Assembly: GCF_901709675.1 (NCBI RefSeq)
Contig: NC_051087.1
Span: 11,175,884 to 11,239,883, forward strand
Length of the DNA stretch: 64,000 nt
DNA from: Syngnathus acus
Taxonomy: Eukaryota; Chordata; Actinopteri; Syngnathiformes; Syngnathidae
Direction of reading: 5' to 3'
In this document: piece by piece, positions 26,301 through 38,700 of the stretch
Layout of the letters: each line of letters starts with the position of its first letter
Numbering within the stretch: the first letter of the stretch is position 1
The notes under the pieces: generated by a model
The model's input: the letters and a program-made list of their open reading frames with translations, nothing else
Databases searched by the model: none
Told to the model about the DNA's origin: nothing
Program-made: the position numbers and the translations under genes

Positions 26301-29300
26301 ATGATGTCAATTGCACCAAAACTACAGGACCAAATGGCATGGCAGGTCGGGTGCATGATTTTAACTGAACATCAAAAAGATATAGTTTTAGACTTTTGGA
26401 AGTCTGATCAGCAAATCATTTCCCTCATGAGCAGGAAAGCATCACTGTGAGTCAGTGGGTTCCTCTGAGATCAATGCAAACATTGTCACAAGACTGTGCT
26501 AGTAACATAAACAGTGTCCAAATTTAGAAAACAAGATGCCAGTAATTTTCTACTGTTGCGCAATTGAGAGAGTGTAGTCATACTGTACTGTGCAGTTGTG
26601 TGGTTCTCCAACTGCATGAATGCTTGGGAGGAACGCATCCAGCGGCTCATTAAAACAGCTGGGAAGATCATCGGCACAGAGCTCCAACACCATCTCTACC
26701 TCCCCATGCCTGCAGTGTTCTAATCTAATCTACAAACTAATCTAGTTTTAGCTCTAGGATTCCAGGAAAACTGAGTCACATTTCAGTTAATCTCTCTAAA
26801 ACAGGAAATTGTATTTCGAAAATCTGAAAAGCTTTAATTTTATTTCTTTATGTGAGTATATTACATCGGAATTAGGAGAGCATTTTTGATTATAAAACTC
26901 AAATATTATTCTTCCTCCTTACAGGTTTGCCTTAAATCTGCAGCCAACAAAGCAGCCAAGGCAGAGAAGCTAAATGTAGTTTTGTGACAAATAAAAACTT
27001 AATTAAAGTATAAGCGTGGGAAGATATAAAGATTTCTTGTTATTGAGAGAATTTGGAAAAAAACAAGTTTTATTTTCTTCTCTTTGTGAGAATACATGGT
27101 AACCAAATTAGATGAAAATCTTTTCTCATTAACCACCCATTAAAGAATGGACCTTTATCGCTGCACACTCCACAGAATGCCTTAATTTATTTTCCTCACT
27201 GGCCTTTTGTTCTTGTCACAGATGACACATGACAGGATTCAACATATTTATTTTACCCTAAAATTGCAGGAGGTTTTTCAACAAGCTATTTTAAGTGTAA
27301 TGCTTCCAAGCTCACCTTTTCCATGCCTGCAGTCGACCTAATGAAATTCTGCCACTCCGCCTCTGAGATTTCACCACAGTGCTTCAGGATCTCAACACAC
27401 AACATGAAGCTGTAGATGAGTTTGTGCTGCTCGAACAGGCCCCGGGAAACATTGATATAGGAGTTGAGTAAGATTTGGTCCAGTAGGATCTGGAGACGCT
27501 CCTCCAACACGTCACTTTTTTCAGATGCCTCAATGGTGGTGTTGAAGAGCTAGTTGGCCAGATGAAAAGAGACAAATATTATATACAATATTTATGTGGT
27601 CCTCATGATATATAAATCCCATTTTTTCCATGGCTTTAATATACAGCAAATGCAGTCTTTCTCACTTGTTTAAAGTACTTGAGTGAGAACTGGTACATTG
27701 GGTCAATCTCAGAGAGGCTGGCAACGACAAAGAACAGGACAGAGCCTCGGGTGGCTACAGATCTGTAACCCTCTCTTGCATTATTAATCATGAGCTCGGT
27801 GGCCTCTGCCTCCCCCAGTCGTTGTTTTATAGCTGCTGATGTCACCTGAACAAGATTGAAAATCATTAAAAAAATGGTGGATTAGAATAAGATCACAGTA
27901 ACATTGAAGATTTGGAGAAGCACGCACATGCGCACATACATAGTATATGCTACATTGAAACGTGTGGCTAATTCTTCTATATCTGCGACTTCAAAATTTG
28001 GGTTTGGCATCAAATCATGAGTTTGACAAAATACCATCCATCCATCCATCCATCCATCCATCCATCCATCCATCCATCCATCCATCCATCCATCCATCCA
28101 TCCATCCATCCATCCATCCATCCATCCATCCATTTTCTGTGCTGCTTGTCCCCATGGGGGTCTTGGGCGTGCTGGAGTCAATTTCAGATTTTATTTGGCT
28201 TTATTCAGAATTTGAAACAAACATTTTCAGCACCGCTAGGAAGACAACAGCTAGACAAATCAAATGAAATCAAATCAAATTCAAATGTTTTCAGTCGACA
28301 AACAAAATTAGAATATGCCTTCACTCCTTTGGGAGGGAAATTAAATTGTGGAATAGATTCAGAAATTCTAAATTGGAATTAATCTAATAAATTGATGTCA
28401 GATTAAACACCAAAGTAGTTAATTATATTTTTTCTCAAACTCAGGTTTACTTTACCTTCGATTCCTGGAGAGTGGTAACAAGCTCCTCATTGTCAAGTAT
28501 ATTTCCCTCAGAAGTGAAGAGAAGCTTCAGAATGCGATTTTCAATGTCTTTCAGCTGGATCCTGTCATTATTGATACGTACAACCAGATCGTTTCGCTGC
28601 TCTTCCAGGTGTGGACTTTCCAGGCATACCACATCGCTGAGAAGAGAATGGATGGAGGAGATCAAATATTTGGCAGAATGTGATGGAATACACTGCTTTA
28701 CTGTTTATTACAACAAAATACAGCTGCAAGCTTTTTTTTTTTCTAATGTTAGTGTAATAGTGCAATACCCAAGCAGTTGGTCCTCTAAGCCAGACTTAGT
28801 CACAGTGAAGTTAATAATTGTGACTTTGATACACACCTGAAAGGTAAATGCGTACATATTAAAACAATAACAACAAAAACATTGTCAGACACATTGCTCA
28901 CATATGCCTTATGATGATCTATTTGTTTGGGGGAAAAAAATCACCAATTGTCAGGGAAACAAAAAAACTCAACTCCTCAATCAAACTTAAAATGAATGAA
29001 ACTGTGTCAAAATGTGATACGATGTGCTGTCACTACCTCTGGTAGGTAGTGCGGATTGGCCATTTTAGTTGTCATATAGAATCGGAAATTTTTGTCATAG
29101 TCAATATCTGAGTCACCAAGTCGGATCAAAGTCCGTCCACCCGCTATAAATGTCTGCTTCAGCAAAACAGGTTCCAGAGCAGGATCCAGGGTCTCCTTTA
29201 ACTAGAAGAAAACACAAATGTAGATATGCAAGTTGAAACATTTATGTCATTCCACTTTGGAGAGATGTATGAGCATGATCCAGAAGTATTTGGACAATGG

Positions 29301-32300
29301 CAGAGTTTTTGCCATTTTGAGAGTGGAGCGTATAGCCTTGGCAGTTTTTTTTTCTACTTTTCTGTCAGCCAAAAAATTTTCACTCAACACCAGTGAGCCT
29401 GTTCCAATTAGCAGCCATATATCTGTTTTCCACCATTCTGATACAAGTGGCTCTTGATTAATGCCATTACTAAAGAAAGGTTGCCGACATAATCCATTTT
29501 AGCTGTATAATTTATTATTTATATTTTAGCCAAATCTGTATCCATAGTTTAGCTCACTGTTCAACTTCTTTTAAAATGAGATGTTTATTTCAATCATTAA
29601 ACTAATCTCTTTGATTGTCCAAAATACTTTTTGACCTAACTTAGTTTTGTAGTTAGTCTGCATGAATTGTAGTAAATTTGGTAATATTATTTTTGCAACA
29701 ATAGTTCATGGAATCAATAAAAGACAACAATTTTCAATGCATTTTTATGATCAATTTTGGATGTTTCAATCTGACATGGAAGGTGCAAAGTTCAACATAA
29801 TTTCTACCTCCTCCAGCAAAACAGGCATGCCCATACGGATGGCGTTTTCTAGCTTGTGAAGAAAATTTGGGTCAGTGAGCTTGATCACTTTTAGTCCATG
29901 CTTGGCTTCCTTTGAGCGTATCCATCGGTTAGCCTAATGAAGAAAAAGGGACATATTTAAAAAGGTATGTTTGAATATGGAATAATAAGTGAACACAAAT
30001 TCCAGCTGTTAGTGTGACAGAATGTCAAAGAGATTTCCACGCTGTCACTGTGTCAGTGGAAGTTAAGGAATAATTAGTAATGTAAGATCGTGTAAACATT
30101 TAAATGGGTACATAAATTATTAATTCTGGCAGCAAGTCTACTGGTGCAATACTACGGATTTTATATGTCTCGTTTTGGGTGACGCAAAATTAATAAAGAC
30201 AAACTATTCAGTGTAATGCTCAAAACTGTATACTGGAGGTCAAGGACACTTATAATTCACCTGATCCTGTGGGTCAATCATGAGAGGCCAGCGGCGACCC
30301 TCATTCACCAGTATTCCATTTTCTGTGGAGACCGTGTCTCGTGGCAGACCTTCATTATTCCATTTTTGAATGACATATGGGTCACCCAGAATATTGATTA
30401 GGCTGAAGCTGGAACTTATGGGTACTTTCAAGTTCTGGCACTGTAGTATCCACTCATCAACAAGCTATGGAAAATGGCAAATGTGAAAACTTGAATATAT
30501 TAATTTGGTCCAACTTTTTTATTATGCGTCACAGGGACAGTGCAAGATGATGAAAATTACAGGCATCTCTCATTTTTCAAGTGGGAGAACTTGCACAATA
30601 CTTTTTTGCCCCACTGTACATACATACATTATGTGTAATGCGCAGAGTAGGATTTTTATTGTGTAAAACTGCAGCTATGGTGTTCATGGCTGCTCATATC
30701 CTAAGTTACAGCATCCTAAAAAGAAAATTAGGAGACTCTTCCTACCAGTTTTCTATAGTGAGACGTGAATGCTCCATAGTAGGCCACACAAGCAGCGGCG
30801 ATGAAGACATTGCCTACGACATCGATGATCTGTTGATCAAATGTGGCAACACTTTGCTCCCAACGCACTTGCTCATCACCTAAAGCCGATGTTAGCTTTC
30901 CTGCTCTGGTCAATCGAGCCTGTGTCACTGCCATAGTGTTAACTTTGTGAAAACGAGACAGAGAAAATTAGATAGTAAAAAAAATCAGCTTAATAGAGAT
31001 ACAGGTACAAAAGACATGGCAATCACCCAAATCCTGCTTTTCATTAAGGCTGCTGTCATATGATTCCTGTAGAACCCTGATCTTGTCTTCCACACTCTGG
31101 AGCAGTTGTTGCTTTTCCATCAGGGTTGCCATTGTGATTTCCAGCTCCGACTATATTGGACGTGTAGGTATAATTGAGTTTGCAGAAACGGGAGACCGTG
31201 AGGGACGTGAAACTAAGCTGTTTTAGGTGAATGCATACAGCTCCAATGAGATTAGGCATGCCTGTCCTGTATACTAAATTGCTGACCTGTGCTTTGGCAA
31301 ATGCTTCTCTCTTTGGACCAACTTCCTTGAGGATTCTCGAGTATATGTCCATAGCCCTAACCCACATACACATTGATTTGCATGCTTTGGAGACTTTTTC
31401 CACCTTAAAAGCCAACAAAAAGATAAATACATTCATCAGTTCAAAAATGCAAAGGTACATTTTAATGGCATATACACCAAGAAGCCGTAAACTTGTGACA
31501 TTGTCAAGTGCAAACTATATCAACCAAGTAGTTATTACTCAAAACTATAAAACTAAAAAAAAAAAGACGAAAAATGGAAACAGACCTTCTCGGGTATAAA
31601 GTCAGGGTTGTTCACGTATTTCTGCAGTTTAGCCAAGACTTGAGGCTTAATGTTGTCCTTGTCGTAGTCTGTCAGATATCGGGTGAAATTGGAATCACCC
31701 AGTAACTTTTTGGCATTGGGCCAGTCCGGTCTGTCCAGGTAAAAATTGATGGTTAAAAAGAGCAAAATTGTTCAATAAAGTTTGAAAAATATCAGGTATT
31801 CACATTTTTGTGTCTTGTCTTGTATTTGCCAAAATAATCCCCGTGGTTTATTTTAATGCACAACGCCATGTTGGGAACGGGTATGATGTTAAGTTGTTGA
31901 CTGCACCGTCCCTTGCACCCACCACTTGCTATTGCACTTGCCAGACCGCTTGCCTATGGCTGTAAATCTGTCCTCTCTTATTTTTTATTTTTTTAAATCA
32001 CGAGGTGACCCTAATAAGGCGCCGTAGGGGAGGAACGGGGGGGGCAGGCCAAGCGCAAGTGAGTCAGCCCTGCCGGATTCCTCATCTAACATCAAAATGT
32101 CAAATATATCGGATTTAATTATTCATTCATTTACCTTCCGTCAATATTGATGCTGGAAAATTTCAAGAACGGCACAGATTAATCAAACTCTACCTAGGAA
32201 AATGCCACATTGTATTAAGGAAGCGGCTGAGCAAGACGCCTGTCAACATCGCTGTGTATTGTATAAATTAGCCAAAATTAGCGAGAATATTTCCCATGAA

Positions 32301-32648
32301 ATAATACATTTTAAAGTGTATCCTTATTCTGATACTCTTTATGAGACATGATAATAATAATTCACAAACAAAACCCTCTTTCATTAATTATAGTTGGTAT
32401 ATAACCCTAACTTGCCCCAGAATCTTAATTGTTAATTGAGAGGAGGGAGGGAGGGAAGGAGAGCGAGAGACAGAGAGAGCGAGAGACAGACAGAGAGAGA
32501 GAGCAAGAGACAGACAAAGAGAGAGCAAGAGACAGACAAAGAGAGAGCAAGAGACAGACAAAGAGAGAACGAGACAGACAGCGAGAGAGAGGGAGGAGAG
32601 AGTGAGAGTGAGAGAGTGAGAGAGTGAGAGAGTGAGAGAGTGAGAGAG

Positions 32649-32725
<77 letters not shown>

Positions 32726-35700
32726 AAGAAAGAAAGCACACATACTTGTAATTGAGCAGGATGCAGACAGCCTCCATGACAGTCATGACCATGTCAGGAG
32801 GTTTGGTGAACACTTTGAGCTCAGAAATGTCAGCTTTGTCCAGAGAATTGAGAGCCTGGTTAGCTCCCTCCAGGGCAGGCAGAGCCTCATTCAGGTCTCT
32901 TTGGGTATCATCAGCTATCGCCTGAGTATCTTCAGCTTTGACTTTTGCTATTGCCTCTTCTTCTTTCACAAACCTACGTGTCTGTAAGTTTCAAAAGATC
33001 AAATCAAATACACTAAAACCTTGTTATGAAAATTCATACATTTCATGGCACCATAATTAATGGGTGAAATACTGTACCTCATCAGCACTCTCTTGGTCAA
33101 CAGACAATTTTTCCATCAGAGCATCCACGTCCGTACTTTTCTGTTTGAGAAGTGGTTCCAGAGCAGAAAGTTCCACTTTCATTGTGGCCACAAGTACATT
33201 GGTCTCCAGGAGCTTAGTAAGACCACTCTTCACACGGTCCTTTGCCTATTTAAATGGACACGGCAAAGTGATAATTAATTGAGGTTATAATATATTAGTG
33301 GGCCACTTTGATCTGGAAAAATATTAATTTATTCATTCATCCATCTGTACGTTAGTCCGTTCATTCATTTGTTTCGTTCATTCATTCGTTCATTCATTTT
33401 TGGGCTTTGCCTTACAAGCACTAGCTGCATCCTCTTGTTGTCTAGCATGGACAGGTACAGGTTGATGAGTTCCAAGTAGGAGGTGGGCGTAGTGTAATAT
33501 CGACGTCTAACTTCTGAGTAGAATCTCTCAGCCATGACAGAAACACTGACATGCGTCTCTACACACAAATCTGAGAAGCTATGCTTGAGTTCCTCCGTTC
33601 CAAAGTCCACACTGTGGAAAAAGGCCCGAGAGACAGAAAGCAGAGCTTCACGGGGCCACTAGACAAAAACAGCACAGAAAGACAACAGCTCAGGGACAAG
33701 CACAATTCAGCAGCGGTTTGTGGACTTTAGGGGCTTTAAGGACATTCTCAAAGAAGAATGTAAAACTTTCAATAGGTCACAGACTTGATGCAGTTTAATA
33801 TTTAAGTATATGGTCAATTTGATTGAAATAAGACTACAGAATGGCACAGATAATGTTACAAAGGTGGTTGTGTGTATACAAAAATGCTTCTTCGACTCAA
33901 TCACAATAATCCAAAAAGTGAAAAATGAATTGCCATGGTCAGAAATGATAGTGATTTTAACATACCTCCACAAACCAGTCAATAGTGCAACAATTGACCA
34001 GTGAGGGGAACATGCGACAGCGGGACCTGAAGGCATCACCGACTGGACTCATACACAGCACAATATGCAGCTTCTCCCGTACACGAGAAATAAAATACTG
34101 AAACACCTGAAGATCACAAACACACGTTAGCCACGGCCAAATGGTCAGAATGCCAGATATGACATATATGACATATTGCATCATGTAAAGACAGTGAATC
34201 ACTTGTTTAAAAAACATACGGTACCTATACCTAATGAATGATTGGGATATTTCTTTGATTGAGTATGTGCATCTGATTTTACCTCGTCTCTGTTCTCCTC
34301 ACTGATTCCAGCTTCTTTGGCTTTTGGGCGGGTTGCAGCAAGCACTTGTTCCAGCTCATCTTTTTCAAAGAGGTTGGGCACTTCACCGGAGTTCAACATG
34401 TTGTTGACATCCTCCAAAAACTCCTCCACAACAATCTAAAACATGCCGGTTTAGAGGTGAACTACTCAAGTTGTGCATAACTTCTTGCTTTTCCTTTTAG
34501 TCATACCTGAGTGTCTGTAAAAAGGAAAACTGTATCTTTCCTTTCCACCCCAGCCATCCTGTAGAGTCTCCTCAAGTCTTCGTGGAAGCTGTCGTAGTTG
34601 TAGCCTCGACTCAGTTCAATCTCAAAGCATTGGTACTCACAAATGTGAGATGCTAATCGAGTGAGTGACTGCTTGCCCGTGCCCCCCACTCCGACCAGCA
34701 AGCCGTTGCCTCGCTCCAGGCGAACCATTCGAGCAATTCTAGAAAGTCCAATAAGCAAAATCATTTTTAGAATAGGACAGCAGATATATTTGTGGTTTAG
34801 AATGACATTTAGAGGGGACTGAATTTCAAGTAAGAGGTCATTCACTGGTCAGGTACGGAAAGGAAGACTAAAATGTTATATGAAGAACAGTGGGTTTGCT
34901 TTTTGTGAAAAACAAGTGAATGTATTTATTGAATAGTTTTTAAAAGTGAATAAATTGAGAATTAAATGGTATGACAAAAGTGGACAGTGTTTTTTGTCCT
35001 TTTTTGTCAGGGTGGACGGGAATGTGTTTGAATAACAGTGGGTTTGCTTTTCATGAATAGCAAGTGGATGTATTTCTTGAATATTTTTTTAAAGGGGAAT
35101 AAATTAAGCATTTTAATGGTGTGACAAAAGTGGACAAGGAATAGTGTTTTTGTCCACTCTTGTCAGAGTAGAAAATGTGTTTGATACAACAATGGCTTTG
35201 GTTTTTATGCTTTATATGAATAACAAGGGAAAGTATTTCTTTAAAAAAGGGGAATACATTAAGTATTTCGATGGTATGATAAAAGTGGACAAGGAACGGT
35301 GGATTTGCTTAACAATACCAAATGCCATACTGTACCAAATATTATTTTTCCAATTGAGTTTTGTGATACAAAACATAATGTGTGTTGTTTTTTAGTTTTA
35401 CTTTCTACATCCCCATGGCATGAACCAATGCTGCATTGTTTTGAAGTATTGAAAAAGTAGAATCATTGGGCTTGCATTGCATTTATAAACTCAACATATT
35501 TTCTCTGTTACAGTCCAATCAAGGCGGCACGGTGGACATTGGTTGGAACGTCCGCCTTACAGTTAGGAGGATGCGGGTTTGATTCCACCCTCCCTGTGTG
35601 GCGTTTGCATGTTCTCCCCGTGCCTGCGTGAGTTTCCTCTCATATCCCAAACACATGCTTGATAGGCCAATTGAGCACTGCACGTATAAGTGCGAGTGCG

Positions 35701-38700
35701 GATGGCTGTTCGTCTGTGTGTGCCCTGCGATTGGCTGGCAACCGGTTCAGGGTGTCCCCCGCCTACTGCCCGATGACTGCTGCGATAGGCTCCAGCACGC
35801 CCGCGACTCCCGTGGGGACAAGCGGTATAGAAAATGAATGGATGGACAGTCCCATGAGCACAGTATCAGCAAATATTGCATCCCCAATCACAAACAAGAT
35901 CAGCGTGAAGGAATTGCTTGTCCACAAATACCTGGAAACATGCTCAATGGCATCCTGGAAGAATACCAACTTGCTCTCCTTGGAGTAAGTCATGTTGTAG
36001 TCACACAAATAGTCATGAAGAACAGCTTGGATCTTATCCAGGTCTGGAAGGTCTTCATACTGTTTTTCTTCTTTCTCTGCACCCACCTAATAGCATAACA
36101 TGTTTAGATCTTTCTCTTTTTTTTTTAATACAGAGGACCTTTGGTCTGAAAATGGGGGTGGGGGGTGTCTGGGTCTGTGTGAAGCATCATACCTTGATAA
36201 AGTCCCCAAATATGATGGGCTCGTTTACAAAGTATGAGGGATCCAAGTTAATGCTAAAATACTTGGCTGAAAAAAAGAGACATGAGTCAAAGGTGGAGTA
36301 TTCTGTAACAAGTATGAGAACAATGATGACCCAAATCTGGATATGTGCGTGTTTCAAGTGGATCAAGTGTGACCGTTCTTACTGGCTGTCTCGCAAACGA
36401 TGGTGTTATAATACTCTTTATCTTGGTTATCGATGAGTCGATCATGGAAAACCCGCTGACATTCGTGGCAGAATAGACGAAAAATCTGAGTCTTCTCTAT
36501 AATTTGACTTGCTTCACATTGTAGCATTCCTTGAAATACAGACAAGGAGAGACTTCATATGCATATAACCATACATGTGAGGACAGTAAGATCGCTGGGC
36601 TTCATTAAAGAATTTCAATCGGAAGCCTAAGCTCTTATTACCCTTGTATTTTATATCAGTATCATAATTTATTTATTTCACCAGAAATTTGTCAGTCATT
36701 TACTCAAACATCTTGAATACTTACTTCATCAAAGTTGATTGTGAAGCTTTTGTAATCTACTCACCTGCATGTATTATATTTATACTATATTATTTCTCTT
36801 TGTAAGTAAGCATCAGTGCACAAGAGGCAAAATGTGCCATAATTACAGGACTAGATTTGTTTGCTGCATGGCAATGACACTTAAGTGATCAATCAGGAGT
36901 TTTTGTCAGTGACAGGAAATCCATTGCCCCCCCCCCCCCCCAAATTTCAATAACGTGTCTGAGGGAAAAAAAAAAGCAAAACATCTCGATATAAGGCACT
37001 GCAATTGACTCTGAGAGGATTCAATCTCCAAAGCAGGCATTGGTGATTTGAATGCTGGAGGGGGTCACAATTTTTCATCAGCGCTCACTCAGGGAGCACA
37101 TAGGACCACTTACTGTCCTGATACAACAATGAGCTTGAAAGACAGAACCAAAAAAACTAGAGTTTTTTCTTTTCATTCCAAAGGCTTTCTTACATAAATA
37201 TAATCGTCCAAATATGACACATAAGTGCTGAATGCAAACCAACATAAAATACAAGAATCAATGTGCACAACCAATCTTCAGCAGCCTTAAGTGATTTTGT
37301 TTTTTTATAAACCAATTTTTTTTGTTTTATTTTTTTTGTTCTTAAGAAATGTAGAAAAAAAGAATGCACAAACAAACAAACAAACAAACAAACAAACAAA
37401 CAAACAAACAAACAAACAAACAAACAAACAAACAAACAAAAACAGCAAATACCTGGTCATTGCTTGTCATTGAAGTTGATAGCAGCCTAAAGTTATGTTG
37501 TGATAAACATGGTAATCAGGTTTATGTTAGCATTTTTTAATTATTTTTTCCTAGCCTATCGCGGTTTGAATACTTGCGATTAGAAACAAGAGTGAGACAT
37601 TGTGACAAGGTATGGCATTGGACAAAGGGCTACTGCGGGGACTGGGAATTTACCAAGGTTTAGGGAATGAGCATGGTTCAATCAAAAAGCATGAAATTGG
37701 AAAAATATATGCACACAACTGTAGGCTAGGATGTATTTTTGTATACTCAATGCTCACCTTGGACGCACTTGGAGAGGTCCCTGAGATTGAAGACATAGTG
37801 AGACTTGGCTGGAGTTGGAAGCAGATCCACCATCAAGCGGTTGTAAATCTCCACAGCTGAATCCACAATCTGTTTTACACAGTCCTTCACGGGTTGAGTG
37901 AACTCTTTGAGAAAACCAGACAAGATTGCCTGGACAAGAATCGAGGGGAAAAAAGATAATGAAGCGTGAAGAACACTATTGCATTATGCGTGTGTTTGTG
38001 TGATGTCTATCCTGACAATAATTATCTGTTTGAGGCTTTGGTCTGAAGGTGTGGGCAGACAAAGCATGCTGAAGTGGCGAATGAAGCGGGGAGTCACAGG
38101 GTTACGTCCTCCTCCTGGTGGAGCGCATGCCGCGGCAATAGTCATGTCCTGGAGAAGAGAATGAAGAAGTGCCAAGGCAGGGAAGCAGCCTCTAATTTTT
38201 TCCTTTAAAATTGTTCATAGCTCATTTGCACAATAGTTTACCTGAATCTCCTTCCAGAAGAAAAATTCCCTGTCATAAAATCCAGAGAAGTCCTGGAACT
38301 GACGTAGAAGTTCAATGGGGGGCTGGGAGCCATAACTGTCCAATTTGGGCATATTCAGATCATCCACAAACACCACTATCCGCTTATCCTTAGGTGCACC
38401 TATGCACAGTGACAGGGAAGAGGATTAAGTCAATAAAATGAGTGAAAAGAGATCACAAGGAATATTCATGTTTTGACTGAGTGTTTACTGAGGAGTGAAA
38501 CTGACAACCACAATTACTAAATTAAATGATTGTGTAAACAGACAAACTAAAGGTATTATGTGGTTGTAAAACCGATATTCTTTTTTTTTTAATTTATCAA
38601 AATGTGGTGTGTGAATGAGTGTTCTGTCCTATTTACCAAGGATGTTTTTTCTCTTTTTCTCCAGCTTAGACTCAATGATTTCTTGTGTGCGGGCAGAAGA

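Larger units (their letters stand above)
23327..30464 (-). other. dnah6: dnah6 exons 59-69: AAA5-AAA6
   Basis: Exons: 30261-30464, 29808-29933, 29037-29201, 28769-28836, 28456-28636, 27666-27845, 27316-27549, 25371-25506, 25108-25280, 24194-24384 and 23327-23487. Blocks seen: [20 protein letters not shown] and [17 protein letters not shown] (AAA5), [59 protein letters not shown], and [20 protein letters not shown] plus [20 protein letters not shown] (AAA6). AAA5 and AAA6 in this family lack hydrolytic function. Exons 65 and 66 are separated by a 1.8-kb intron with a LINE fragment; the protein alignment is contiguous across it. Confidence 0.93.
30746..33658 (-). other. dnah6: dnah6 exons 52-58: coiled-coil stalk, microtubule-binding domain and start of AAA5
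   Basis: Exons: 33416-33658, 33078-33245, 32746-32981, 31586-31730, 31287-31403, 31027-31150 and 30746-30942. Exons 52-54 give the outgoing helix CC1 ([36 protein letters not shown]). Exons 54-56 carry the globular microtubule-binding tip region ([51 protein letters not shown]). Exons 57-58 give the returning helix CC2 ([20 protein letters not shown]) and then AAA5 ([16 protein letters not shown]). Exon 54 ends with phase 2, next to a 300-bp pyrimidine-rich (sense strand) tract. Confidence 0.92.
34739..35931. other. dnah6: dnah6 intron between exons 48 and 49
   Basis: A 1.2-kb intron made largely of a minisatellite (34886-35300) and a nearly full-length SINE (35525-35848). Confidence 0.75.
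33966..36086 (-). other. dnah6: dnah6 exons 48-51: AAA4
   Basis: Exons: 35932-36086, 34507-34738, 34283-34435 and 33966-34106. Exon 49 holds the P-loop [14 protein letters not shown] (about residues 2321-2334) and ends in the Walker-B-like VFLFTDTQ. Exon 50 has [20 protein letters not shown]. Exon 51 has [20 protein letters not shown]. The exon 48/49 junction is phase 2 and completes an arginine codon. The 1.2-kb intron between exons 48 and 49 contains a minisatellite and a full SINE. Confidence 0.94.

Noticed and set aside
28033-28134. CRISPR-like regular repeat
   Set aside because: Four-base units with no spacers in a vertebrate genome: a microsatellite.
28017-28382. Apparent HPSI-repeat protein
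   Set aside because: It is only the (CCAT)n microsatellite at the end of a SINE read in frame.
32388-32969. Apparent Ser/Leu-repeat protein extending dnah6 exon 54
   Set aside because: The repeat part is the CT microsatellite; a good donor (gtatgt) ends exon 54 at 32746 and exon 55 continues the dynein sequence in phase.
35525-35848. Possible tRNA gene because of the B-box
   Set aside because: The flanking body and tail are those of a repeated SINE, and no cloverleaf can be formed from the head alone.
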